A stretch of 6,896 bases of DNA from Spirochaeta sp. (GTDB taxonomy: Bacteria > Spirochaetota > Spirochaetia > DSM-27196 > Alkalispirochaetaceae), in assembly GCA_007117185.1 (NCBI GenBank), contig SKHA01000285.1, positions 1 through 6,896 of the forward strand. Reading direction: 5' to 3'. Below, piece by piece: positions 1-6,525 of the stretch (positions are counted from its first letter, which is position 1; every line of letters starts with the position of its first letter). The position numbers were made by a program, and so were the translations under genes. Under the pieces are notes generated by a model that worked only from the letters and a program-made list of their open reading frames with translations, was not told the DNA's origin and searched no databases.

Positions 1-2341
1 CCTGCCAGAGGTATTCAGGGGTGATGGGCAGTCGGTTCAACTGTGTGCCCACCGCCCGGGAGAACGCCGAAGCGAGGGCACCGGGCATACCGATGATCCC
101 CTGCTCGCCCAGACCGCGGGCACCGTAGGGGCCGTCCCCCTGGGGGGTCTCTACAAAATCCACCACGTACTCCGGCTCCTCGCCGAAGCGCAAGAGCTTA
201 TAGTCCCGCAGACGGTGGTTCAGCACCCGCTCGCCCGAGTCAAAGAGGAACGCCTCCCGGGTGGTGTAGCCCACACCCATCGCCATCGCTCCCACCACCT
301 GACCCCGTGCCAGGGCGGGGTTTATCACCTTCCCCACGTCCATGGAGCACACGCTCTTGAGTACGCGGTACGACCCGTCCCGGCGGTCCACCTCAACCTC
401 AACCCCGATGGCGCCGAGGGTCCACTCCAACCCGGGGCGTCCGGCGCCGGTCTGCGGGTCGATGTGGCTCAGGTGTCGGGCGATGTACTTACCCCGCCCG
501 ATCACCGGCCCGCCGATGGCGTTGCCGTCGGGGTAGACGTACCCCAGGACAACCTCCGCCAGGTCCAGCCCGATGTGGGGATCGTCCCGGACGAAGACCC
601 GTCCGCCAGCTACCTCCAGGTCCTCCTCAGGAGCGCGCAGCGGTGCCGAGGCGACCCGCTTGATCTGCACCACCGCGTCGTCCACCGCGGCGATGGCGGC
701 GCGGCCAACCATGAAGAGGGTGCGGCTGGCGGCGCTGGTCCAGTCGTGGGTGCTGCGGTCGGTCATCACCTCGGTAACCACATGGACTGCCTCCGGCGAG
801 ATCTGCAGGCGCTCCGCCACGATCTGCGCCAGCCCGGTGTAGATGCCCTGTCCCATCTCCACCGCGCCGCTGACCAGGTTAACCGTTCCATCCTCGTTGA
901 AGGTGACAATGGCACCGGCGTCAGTGAAGGTGGGAATGGCCGGTGCTTTCCAGTAACAGGAGATCCCCTTGGCGCGAACCCGATGCTGATCAACCTCAAC
1001 CCGGGCCCCCTGTTCCCAGTTCTCCCGATCCCACTGCAGGTGATTGGCGACGCGGTTGATGCACTCCAGAAGGTCTCCAGTGTTTCCATCCAGAACGTTT
1101 TGCGAGGGGGTTGTATCACCGCCGCGGATCGCGTTGCGCCGGCGCAGCTCGACCGGGTCCATCTTCAGCTTCTCTGCCAGCGCATCCATCCCCCGTTCTA
1201 TGGCGTAGCCCATCTCGATGTGACCAAAGCCGCGATACGCCGTAGCGAAGGGGTGGTTGGTGTAGACGCAGTAGCTGTCGGTGGTGACGTTGGGAATGCG
1301 GTAGGGGCCGGTGGAGGCGTACCCGGCGGCGCGGCTCACGTTCACCGCGTAGTCGGCGTAGCCGCCGGAATCGAAGAGGAACTCAATCTTCGCCGCCGTC
1401 AGGATGCCGTCCTTCCCGGCGCCCAGGGTCACCGTCGCTTCCAGCCCCGGGCCGCCGGGTGAGCTCACCATGTCCTGCTCCCGGGTGTTGGCAACCCGCA
1501 CGGGGCGTCCGCCCACCGCCCGGGAGAGCAGGTACGCCAGCGGTTCCAGCTGAATCCCCGCCTTGCCACCAAACCCTCCACCGATCTCAGCAACCTGGAC
1601 GGTGATACGCCCGGGTGGGATGCTGAAGACACGACTCATGATGCCCCGCACACCGTAGGGACTCTGGGTGGAGGTGCGGATCACCACCTGGCCGTCGCCG
1701 CGGATCTCCGCAATGGTCACCCGAGGCTCCATCGCCGCGTGATCCCGGGGCGGAAAGCCGCTGCTCACCTCTACCGTCACCGCCGCCGTTTTCAGGGCAT
1801 CCTCGGCGTCGCCCTTGCGGATCCTGGTATGGTGGGCGATGTTCGTCCCCGGTTCCGGCAGGATCGCGGGAATGTGCTGGTAGGTTTCCATCTCCGGGTG
1901 GAGAATTGGCGCGTCCGGCCGGATACCCTCCCGGGCATTGCGGATCAGCGGCAGCTCTTCAAAGCGGATGCGGATCGTCTGTGCAGCCGCTTGAGCGGTA
2001 CGCTCGTCGTCGGCGACAACCGCAACCACCGGTTCTCCGTAGTAACGAACCCGGTCTACCGCCAGAGCCGGCTTGTCACCCATATAGAGCCCCACCAGGA
2101 CGGGAAAGTCGGAACCCCGAAAGACGCCGCGCACCCCCGGCATCGCCCGCGCCGCAGCGTCGTCAATCTCCAGGATGCGACCGTGAGCGGTGCGACTGGT
2201 TGCCAGTGCTGCGTACAGCATCCCGGGCAGCTGAAAATCGTCAGTATAGCGGGTGCGTCCGGTGGTCTTGTCCGGGGCGTCCTTTCGGGGCAGGCTCACC
2301 CCGAGGTTGCTCGTCTGTAAAGCGTTATCTGAACTATTCAC
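1..2341 (-). CDS. Xanthine dehydrogenase-family hydroxylase, molybdopterin-binding large subunit (3' end beyond window)
   Basis: Large catalytic subunit of a three-subunit molybdenum hydroxylase, a cytoplasmic enzyme class that hydroxylates purines, other N-heterocycles or aldehydes with water as oxygen source. The frame is open for 780 codons with no stop or frameshift. Visible signatures: N-terminal PRKDAPDKTTGRTRYTDD (18-35), STQSP (224-228), GGGFGGK at the molybdopterin site (254-260), AYRGFGH (368-374), EMGQG (495-499), GGPVIGRGKY (610-619) and ARGLGEQG (741-748), where E746 matches the catalytic glutamate. The last residues seen, LNRLPITPEYLWQ, resemble the usual C-terminus, so only a few codons should be missing. 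The residue after GGGFGGK is Ala261, where bovine xanthine dehydrogenase has Glu802, so xanthine is not assured as substrate. The GTG start has GGGAGG upstream at long spacing; a stop lies further upstream in frame, with one TTG between. FAD and 2Fe-2S subunits are not in the window. The family call is firm and the substrate unknown. Confidence 0.93.
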   Translation of the reverse strand, partial: MNSSDNALQTSNLGVSLPRKDAPDKTTGRTRYTDDFQLPGMLYAALATSRTAHGRILEIDDAAARAMPGVRGVFRGSDFPVLVGLYMGDKPALAVDRVRYYGEPVVAVVADDERTAQAAAQTIRIRFEELPLIRNAREGIRPDAPILHPEMETYQHIPAILPEPGTNIAHHTRIRKGDAEDALKTAAVTVEVSSGFPPRDHAAMEPRVTIAEIRGDGQVVIRTSTQSPYGVRGIMSRVFSIPPGRITVQVAEIGGGFGGKAGIQLEPLAYLLSRAVGGRPVRVANTREQDMVSSPGGPGLEATVTLGAGKDGILTAAKIEFLFDSGGYADYAVNVSRAAGYASTGPYRIPNVTTDSYCVYTNHPFATAYRGFGHIEMGYAIERGMDALAEKLKMDPVELRRRNAIRGGDTTPSQNVLDGNTGDLLECINRVANHLQWDRENWEQGARVEVDQHRVRAKGISCYWKAPAIPTFTDAGAIVTFNEDGTVNLVSGAVEMGQGIYTGLAQIVAERLQISPEAVHVVTEVMTDRSTHDWTSAASRTLFMVGRAAIAAVDDAVVQIKRVASAPLRAPEEDLEVAGGRVFVRDDPHIGLDLAEVVLGYVYPDGNAIGGPVIGRGKYIARHLSHIDPQTGAGRPGLEWTLGAIGVEVEVDRRDGSYRVLKSVCSMDVGKVINPALARGQVVGAMAMGVGYTTREAFLFDSGERVLNHRLRDYKLLRFGEEPEYVVDFVETPQGDGPYGARGLGEQGIIGMPGALASAFSRAVGTQLNRLPITPEYLWQ

Positions 2342-2354
2342 TATGAAATAATAA

Positions 2355-2360
2355 CCTCCC
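2355..2360 (-). promoter_or_regulatory. Ribosome binding site of the molybdenum hydroxylase gene
   Basis: GGGAGG lies 13 nt upstream of the GTG start at 2341, longer than the usual 5-9 nt. It is the only strong Shine-Dalgarno sequence in the 77-nt gap and argues for initiation here. A short CCCG…CGGG inverted repeat just upstream could pair with its first bases, but that stem is weak. Confidence 0.6.
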
Positions 2361-2390
2361 GCCGCGGTACCGGGCAATCGCTTCGGGAAG

Positions 2391-2429
2391 GTTCAGTGCA
2401 CCAGTTCAGTGCACCAGTTCAGTGCACCA
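2391..2429. repeat. Three perfect tandem copies of a 13-bp unit across the MFS stop codon
   Basis: The plus-strand unit GTTCAGTGCACCA occurs head to tail at 2391-2403, 2404-2416 and 2417-2429, followed by a partial fourth copy (GTTC at 2430). On the coding strand it reads TGGTGCACTGAAC. The MFS gene ends on the TGA of its first-transcribed copy, and each later copy carries another TGA. Each unit holds the palindrome GTGCAC, so neighbouring copies can form a 6-bp stem with a 7-nt loop in the mRNA. There is no U-tract, so it is not a standard terminator. It could be a slippage product, a 3'-end or processing structure, or a protein-binding array. Confidence 0.95.
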
Positions 2430-3651
2430 GTTCGGCGTGGATATTCCGGCAGCGGGTCTCGGTAATAAAGAGGGTGGCAACAAACGCCGTCGCCATCGCT
2501 GCGATACACACCAGCACCGCTACTGAGTAGTCACCGCCCCGATCGAGGATGCGCCCCATCAGCAGGGGTATCACCGCCGCCCCGAGAAAACCGCCCACGT
2601 TCACCACGGCGGTGGAAGATCCGGAGTAGTTCGGATCGTTTACCTCTTTTCCGCATGGAAGGGTGGTCAGGACAACACCAGCGGACAGTCCAATAACGAT
2701 CATCACCGCAGTGAGGAGATCCCCTGATCCGGCCCGGCCGGATACAAGCAGTATCCACGCACCCAGCCCCAACAGGGTCATCACCGCCATCGGCACCCGC
2801 CGTCGCTGCAACCGGTCAGACAGCAGGGCGAAGAGAAATCCCCCCATGGCGATCGCCGCCACCGCGCCGGTAAGGAGGCGGGACGCCCGCGCGGCGGAGA
2901 TGCCGACAGTCGAAACCAGGTACGCCTGCCCGAACGTTCCGGTAAGGGTCACGAACGCCCCATAGACACCGGCAAAGACGATCCACGGCGGCCAGGTGCG
3001 CCAGTTCTTCAGCGTTGCCACCAGCGCCGGTCCGACCCCCCCACCGGGAGCGGCAGCGGGAACATCTCTCACCCCGGGTGGCGGGCGATCCCGGACCAGA
3101 ACGTAGCAGAGGATCCCCGCCAGGGCCGCGAAGGCAGCCACTACCAGAAAGGGCAGACGCCAGCCCACCGCTCGGGAAATCCGATACAGCGGTGCCTGCG
3201 CCAGGACACCACCCAGTGTCCCCACCAGGCCGGTAAGCCCGGTCATCGTTGCAAACTCACCCTCTTTGAACCAGAGAGCCAGAACTTTGAGTATGCCCAC
3301 GAAGACCGCCGATACCCCGATGCCCACCACCAGCCGTCCCAGAAAGAGCACCGCCGTGACCGGTGCGGTCGCAAAGATCACCGTCCCCAGCGCAATCAGG
3401 AGCGCCGACACTGAGATTGTCCGCCGGGGACCCAGCGAATCCGCCAGGAGGCCCGCGGGAATCTGCAACGCCGCGTAGGTGTAGAAGTACACTGCTCCGA
3501 TTCCGGCGAAGGCGGTGGCGCTCAGGGAAAACTCCCGGGTCAGATCCTCTTGCAGCACCCCTATTGCCAGGCGGTGAAAGTAAACAACCATGTAGGGGAC
3601 CAGGAGAACCCCCCACAGAATCCAGCGATACCAGCGGTGCTGTTCCTTCAT
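2419..3651 (-). CDS. Major facilitator superfamily permease
   Basis: Inner-membrane secondary transporter of 410 residues with about 12 predicted membrane segments. The MFS motif A loop between helices 2 and 3 is clear: GLLADSLGPRR (67-77), preceded by YFYTYAALQIPAG. A hydrophilic, Pro/Gly-rich central loop (about 187-208) separates the six-helix halves. The second half carries KEVNDPNYSGSSTAVVNVGG (335-354), which resembles the intraphagosomal amino-acid transporter type of MFS (Francisella and Legionella members); that assignment is from memory and tentative. The start was placed at the ATG overlapping the stop of the preceding AEC gene (ATGA, 4-nt overlap); an in-frame start eight codons earlier would lie inside that gene. 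The stop lies in the first-transcribed copy of a 13-bp repeat. The substrate is unknown; with the hydroxylase 77 nt downstream, a compound that the enzyme consumes or makes is plausible. Confidence 0.9.
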   Translation of the reverse strand: MKEQHRWYRWILWGVLLVPYMVVYFHRLAIGVLQEDLTREFSLSATAFAGIGAVYFYTYAALQIPAGLLADSLGPRRTISVSALLIALGTVIFATAPVTAVLFLGRLVVGIGVSAVFVGILKVLALWFKEGEFATMTGLTGLVGTLGGVLAQAPLYRISRAVGWRLPFLVVAAFAALAGILCYVLVRDRPPPGVRDVPAAAPGGGVGPALVATLKNWRTWPPWIVFAGVYGAFVTLTGTFGQAYLVSTVGISAARASRLLTGAVAAIAMGGFLFALLSDRLQRRRVPMAVMTLLGLGAWILLVSGRAGSGDLLTAVMIVIGLSAGVVLTTLPCGKEVNDPNYSGSSTAVVNVGGFLGAAVIPLLMGRILDRGGDYSVAVLVCIAAMATAFVATLFITETRCRNIHAELVH

Positions 3652-4562
3652 CCTGTCACCGCCACGGTGAGCCACATCAGGACGAAGCTGACGATGATCG
3701 AGACGTTTACCAGGGTGGTGGCCAGTCGCGTATCGAGGCCGAACTGAACCGAATACGGGATGATGGTCATGCCGATGGGAAGGATGAACGCGATGGCCAG
3801 GACCTGTTGCTGCAGAAGCGGGCCGCCGAGAAACACTACCGCCGCCACCGAAGAGGCGATTCCGATGAGGTAGCGCAGCCCCAGGATCTTGAACACCAGC
3901 CCGGCATCACCTTTGCGCCAGCGCAGTGACTGGAAGACCCCAAGTACCAGAAGGGCCAGCGCCCCGTTTGCCCCGGCAACGATATCGATCGCCCGGGAGA
4001 TCATCGGGGGAAAGGAGATCCCGGCAAGGTTCATCACCACCCCAACGGCAAACGCGATCAGCGGTACCGAGGTTGCCAGCGTTCTGACCACCGTCATCAG
4101 CGTCTCAGCCAGGTGCATCCGGTCTTCCCGGCTGTAGTACGCCGCCAGCACGTAATTGGTCCCCAGAACGACAATACCGTTACCCACGTCAAAGAGCGCC
4201 AGTAGCTTTATCGCTTCGATGCCCCATATCTCCAGCACGATAGGAAAGGCAAACAATCCGTTATTGAACCCCATGGAGGCGATCATGATCACCCCCTTCT
4301 CCATCCTGCTGCGGCGACGGAACACCGCCGAGGTAACCACAAACGCCACAGCGGTATGGGCCAGGGATAACAGCGGCAGAAAGAGCAGCCCCGGACTGAA
4401 CTGGATTTGCGGGACGGTCTGCAGAACCAGCGCCGGGAGGGTCACGTTCAGGACGAGCCTGGCCAGCCCGCTTCCCTGTTCCCGGGTGACCAGACCGGTC
4501 TTGCGCAACAGGTACCCCAGACTGATGATCAGCAGGGCAGAGAAGAATACAGCGTCAGCCAT
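3648..4562 (-). CDS. AEC (auxin efflux carrier) family transporter
   Basis: Membrane permease of 304 residues, close to the usual size for bacterial AEC proteins (about 300-320). It is almost wholly hydrophobic, with roughly ten membrane segments in two halves separated by a charged cytoplasmic stretch near 144-152. AEC-like features are LVLNVTLPALVLQ (36-48), where the Pro breaks a helix, and GFNNGLFAFPIVL (98-110) in the core. Known bacterial members move malate, malonate or other carboxylates; the substrate here cannot be read from sequence. The start is ATG 4562, which overlaps the acylphosphatase stop by 8 nt. An upstream start at 4598 would prepend an Arg-rich, non-hydrophobic stretch lying within acylphosphatase. 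No Shine-Dalgarno is visible, so translation probably depends on coupling. Its own stop overlaps the MFS start. Confidence 0.9.
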   Translation of the reverse strand: MADAVFFSALLIISLGYLLRKTGLVTREQGSGLARLVLNVTLPALVLQTVPQIQFSPGLLFLPLLSLAHTAVAFVVTSAVFRRRSRMEKGVIMIASMGFNNGLFAFPIVLEIWGIEAIKLLALFDVGNGIVVLGTNYVLAAYYSREDRMHLAETLMTVVRTLATSVPLIAFAVGVVMNLAGISFPPMISRAIDIVAGANGALALLVLGVFQSLRWRKGDAGLVFKILGLRYLIGIASSVAAVVFLGGPLLQQQVLAIAFILPIGMTIIPYSVQFGLDTRLATTLVNVSIIVSFVLMWLTVAVTG

Positions 4563-4842
4563 CGATGGTGAACGTGCGGAACGTTGCCGTTGCCGCAATG
4601 GGACGGAGGTTTACTGCGTCTACTCGTGATCCAGGAGGGCCCTGATGGAGGAATGCGGCGAACCGGTCCAGAGCATCCCGGGAGCCCTCGGCGTGTATCT
4701 CTACGGACCCGTCCGCTTCGTTTCTGACCCACCCGGTGATCCCCAGGAAGGACGCCTGGCGCCGGCAGTTGTAACGGAACCCGACACCCTGAACGCGCCC
4801 GAGAACGGTAGCGCGAAACGCGGCGATCTCAGGTTGACTCAC
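4555..4842 (-). CDS. acyP: Acylphosphatase
   Basis: Small cytoplasmic enzyme (95 residues, typical of the family) that hydrolyses carboxyl-phosphate bonds such as those in acetyl phosphate, carbamoyl phosphate or 1,3-bisphosphoglycerate. The family signature is intact: GRVQGVGFRY (15-24) with the phosphate-binding Arg23, then GITGWVRNEADGSVEI (34-49) with catalytic Asn41. The start is GTG at 4842, which overlaps the end of the upstream receiver gene by 14 nt and lacks a good Shine-Dalgarno, suggesting coupled translation. Its stop overlaps the AEC start by 8 nt. Its place between regulators and transporters is notable because acetyl phosphate can phosphorylate receiver domains, but a functional link is speculation; acylphosphatase is often found in unrelated operons. 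Confidence 0.95.
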   Translation of the reverse strand: MSQPEIAAFRATVLGRVQGVGFRYNCRRQASFLGITGWVRNEADGSVEIHAEGSRDALDRFAAFLHQGPPGSRVDAVNLRPIAATATFRTFTIDG

Positions 4843-5194
4843 CGCGCTCGGTTCGCAGTCGTGTAATCAGCTCTTCCAGCTCGGCGTAGTCAAAGGGCTT
4901 GTACAGAACTTCAAAGGGGATGGGAAACTCGGGGCGGAGAAAACCGCTGGTGATGAGCACCAGCTTCTCCGGGCAGTACCGCTGGAGAAACCGGATCCAG
5001 TAGTCGCCCCCCAGGATCTCCATCCGGTAGTCCGTGACAATCACGTCCACCGGAGAATCCAGGATGTGCTTGATCGCTCCAACCCCGTCGGACGCCACCA
5101 GAACGGAGTATCCCTTTCTCTCGAGGTAGTCCCGGAGAGTCAGTCTGATTGCGTCTTCATCCTCCACAAGGAGGATTGTCACCCCGTCACCCAT
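4829..5194 (-). CDS. Stand-alone receiver-domain response regulator (CheY-like)
   Basis: Cytoplasmic phospho-acceptor protein of 121 residues consisting of one receiver domain with no output domain. Key residues are present: acidic cluster E11-D12-E13 after ILLV, phospho-acceptor Asp55 in VIVTDYRM, the switch position in ITSG (T82-S83), and Lys99 in the YKP motif. The loop after Asp55 (RMEILGGDYWIRFL) departs from the common MPxMDG form, so the phosphorylation-site surface is unusual. It starts 7 nt after the HTH-receiver gene, with no clear Shine-Dalgarno, so the two are probably translated together. No histidine kinase is in the window; the partner could be remote or shared with the neighbouring regulator. 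Output by protein-protein contact is likely for single-domain receivers, but the target is unknown. Confidence 0.92.
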   Translation of the reverse strand: MGDGVTILLVEDEDAIRLTLRDYLERKGYSVLVASDGVGAIKHILDSPVDVIVTDYRMEILGGDYWIRFLQRYCPEKLVLITSGFLRPEFPIPFEVLYKPFDYAELEELITRLRTERGEST

Positions 5195-5201
5195 GGCGTT
5201 A

Positions 5202-5822
5202 TCAGGCGCGCCGAGTTGCGCGGTTCTCCGCCAGCTGCTCGATCAGACCAGGAAGAGCCTCAAGTTCAATTGGTTTCTTCAGGAAGGCGTCTGCCCCCGC
5301 TTCGTGGGCACGAGTTTCGGTGTCTCCGTCATCCATGCCGGAGATAGCGATCACGATGGGTCGCGAGAGGTTTTCGTCAGCCTTGATCTGGCGGCACAGC
5401 TTGAAGCCGTCAACGCCGGGAAGGTTGATGTCCAGAATCACCACGTCAGGCTTGTACTCGGTAATCGCCTTGCCGGCGTCATACCCGTCCAGAGCCTGGT
5501 TTACCCGGAAGTCGGGATAGCGCTTGTCCAGAAACTGCTTGACCATGTCGTTCAGATCAGAGTCGTCTTCAACAACCAGAACCTGCTCTATCCGGGCCTG
5601 TTCTGCCAGAATCTGCTTCAGCTCATCTGGAAGACGCATGCCCTGCTTCTGCAGGAACTTGGCCAGAACATCAGCGTATACCCGGTACTGACCACCGGGA
5701 GTGGTGTACGCTTCAAGGTGGCCTTTATCTATCCAGTTAATTGCGGTCTGGTTTACCACACCGCAGATATTTGCAACTTCGTGAGCAGAAAAGACCCGCT
5801 CTTTCTTGTTTGTTCGTGCCAT
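5202..5822 (-). CDS. Response regulator with N-terminal excisionase/MerR-like HTH and C-terminal receiver domain
   Basis: Probable phosphorylation-controlled DNA-binding protein of 206 residues. Residues about 10-58 form an excisionase/MerR-type winged helix: FSAHEVANICGVVNQTAINW, then IDKGHLEAYTTPGGQYRVYA, the usual recognition helix and wing. A short linker (59-79) leads to a full receiver domain (80-198) with acidic residues E85-D86-D87, phospho-acceptor Asp131 (VVILDINLPGVDG), switch Ser161 (AISG) and Lys183 (KKP). The order HTH-then-receiver is the reverse of OmpR- or NarL-type regulators. It has its own strong promoter and a GAGGA ribosome binding site 6 nt before ATG 5822, and it heads a tightly packed unit of receiver, acylphosphatase and two transporters. 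Control of that unit, including itself, is possible but unproven. It could also serve as a localisation or adaptor protein rather than a classical activator. Confidence 0.9.
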   Translation of the reverse strand: MARTNKKERVFSAHEVANICGVVNQTAINWIDKGHLEAYTTPGGQYRVYADVLAKFLQKQGMRLPDELKQILAEQARIEQVLVVEDDSDLNDMVKQFLDKRYPDFRVNQALDGYDAGKAITEYKPDVVILDINLPGVDGFKLCRQIKADENLSRPIVIAISGMDDGDTETRAHEAGADAFLKKPIELEALPGLIEQLAENRATRRA

Positions 5823-5828
5823 TGTTCT

Positions 5829-5833
5829 TCCTC
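5829..5833 (-). promoter_or_regulatory. Ribosome binding site of the HTH-receiver gene
   Basis: GAGGA sits 6 nt before the ATG at 5822. It is the best-placed Shine-Dalgarno in the operon and fixes the start; the next genes rely on tight spacing or overlap instead. Confidence 0.8.
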
Positions 5834-5853
5834 ACAACATATAGTCTGACATA

Positions 5854-5883
5854 AGTATACTCTTAATATCTCAATAATGTCAA
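5854..5883 (-). promoter_or_regulatory. Sigma70-type promoter for the regulator-transporter operon
   Basis: A perfect -35 TTGACA (5878-5883) and a strong -10 TATACT (5854-5859) are separated by 18 bases in a markedly AT-rich island. The -35 overlaps the recX stop codon. The predicted start near 5847 would give a leader of about 25 nt. A short inverted repeat, TAAG-6 nt-CTTA (5852-5865), covers the -10 and could be an operator, though this is weak. Confidence 0.75.
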
Positions 5884-6398
5884 TCAAAGTATTTCCGAAT
5901 CTCCACGAGATCGAATCCTCTACGCAGGAGCCGCTGAATCTGCTTCTCCCGCGGCACCAATCTCACCGTCGCCGCAGCACGTTCCAGGGCGTATTCAAAA
6001 CCACCGGGGTTTTCGGCCACGTAATCACGAACGGTCTGCTCCGCCAGTTCCCGGTCAACCCCGGCGCGCTGCAGCCCTGCAAGAATGGCTCGCCGACTGC
6101 GCCCGCTGCCGCTCATGTGGGACCGGACCCACTCCCGGGCAAAACGACTGTCACTCTGGTAGTTGCGCTGATGAAGACGCTCAAGAGCGTACTCCGCCGC
6201 CGCCGGGGAGTAGCCTCGCTGGCGCAGTTTGCGGGTGATCTCGGCACGGCTGTGCTCCCGGCGGGCCACCATCTCTACTGCCGCCGCAACCACGAACGTC
6301 CGCTCACCAGCTCTGGCAAGAGCCTGCAGCTCCCCAAAGGTGAGCCACTGCCCCACCGAGAGGGCCGGCTGTGTATCAGAGATTACAGAGCGGTCCAT
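5880..6398 (-). CDS. recX: RecX-family regulatory protein
   Basis: Cytoplasmic modulator of RecA; known members cap or destabilise RecA filaments on single-stranded DNA. The 172-residue product is all-helical, with three tandem three-helix modules as expected: about 37-78 (REHSRAEITRKLRQRGYSPA), 79-128 (the most conserved part, NYQSDSRFAREWVRSH then the Gly/Ser-rich turn and LQRAGVDRELAEQTV) and 130-172 (EKQIQRLLRRGFDLVEIRKYFD). The start is ATG 6398. The frame stays open further upstream through the rpsI terminator and into rpsI, but that part has no RecX character. The Shine-Dalgarno before 6398 is poor and I see no good promoter in the short space after the terminator, so expression may depend on read-through. 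recA is not adjacent, unlike the common recA-recX arrangement. Identification rests on overall pattern; no catalytic residues exist to check. Confidence 0.85.
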   Translation of the reverse strand: MDRSVISDTQPALSVGQWLTFGELQALARAGERTFVVAAAVEMVARREHSRAEITRKLRQRGYSPAAAEYALERLHQRNYQSDSRFAREWVRSHMSGSGRSRRAILAGLQRAGVDRELAEQTVRDYVAENPGGFEYALERAAATVRLVPREKQIQRLLRRGFDLVEIRKYFD

Positions 6399-6444
6399 AT
6401 CGAAACGGATTGTTCGCCTGGAGGATTCCGAGGTTGCAAAGGCG

Positions 6445-6484
6445 ACAAAAACACAAACGCCCGCAGCGAGGCTCGCATGCGGGC
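6445..6484 (-). terminator. Intrinsic terminator after rpsI
   Basis: On the minus strand, GCCCGCA (6478-6484) pairs perfectly with TGCGGGC (6459-6465). An inner GCGAG/CTCGC stem extends it almost to the tip, past a single unpaired base. The hairpin is followed by TTTGTGTTTTTG (6446-6457). It lies about 40 nt after the rpsI stop and separates the ribosomal-protein unit from recX. Confidence 0.9.
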
Positions 6485-6525
6485 GGATGGAAAGGACCTC
6501 GCCGGGGAGATCCGGAGGGGTATTC

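Noticed and set aside
215..1462. Plus-strand open frame of 415 codons opposite the hydroxylase
   Set aside because: The minus strand here encodes an intact hydroxylase with all family motifs. The plus-strand translation is low-complexity, rich in His, Arg, Gly and Val, as expected opposite GC-rich codons, and shows no family resemblance.
2361..2380. CCCGGTACCGCGGCGGG region as a terminator between the MFS and hydroxylase genes
   Set aside because: Only a short weak stem forms and no T-tract follows; the next bases are the hydroxylase ribosome binding site.
2391..2437. The tandem repeat as a CRISPR array or att site
   Set aside because: Units are 13 bp with no spacers, and no integrase, cas gene or tRNA is nearby.
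5193..5849. Plus-strand open frame of 218 codons opposite the HTH-receiver gene
   Set aside because: It covers a well-supported receiver and HTH and its promoter region; no recognisable domain.
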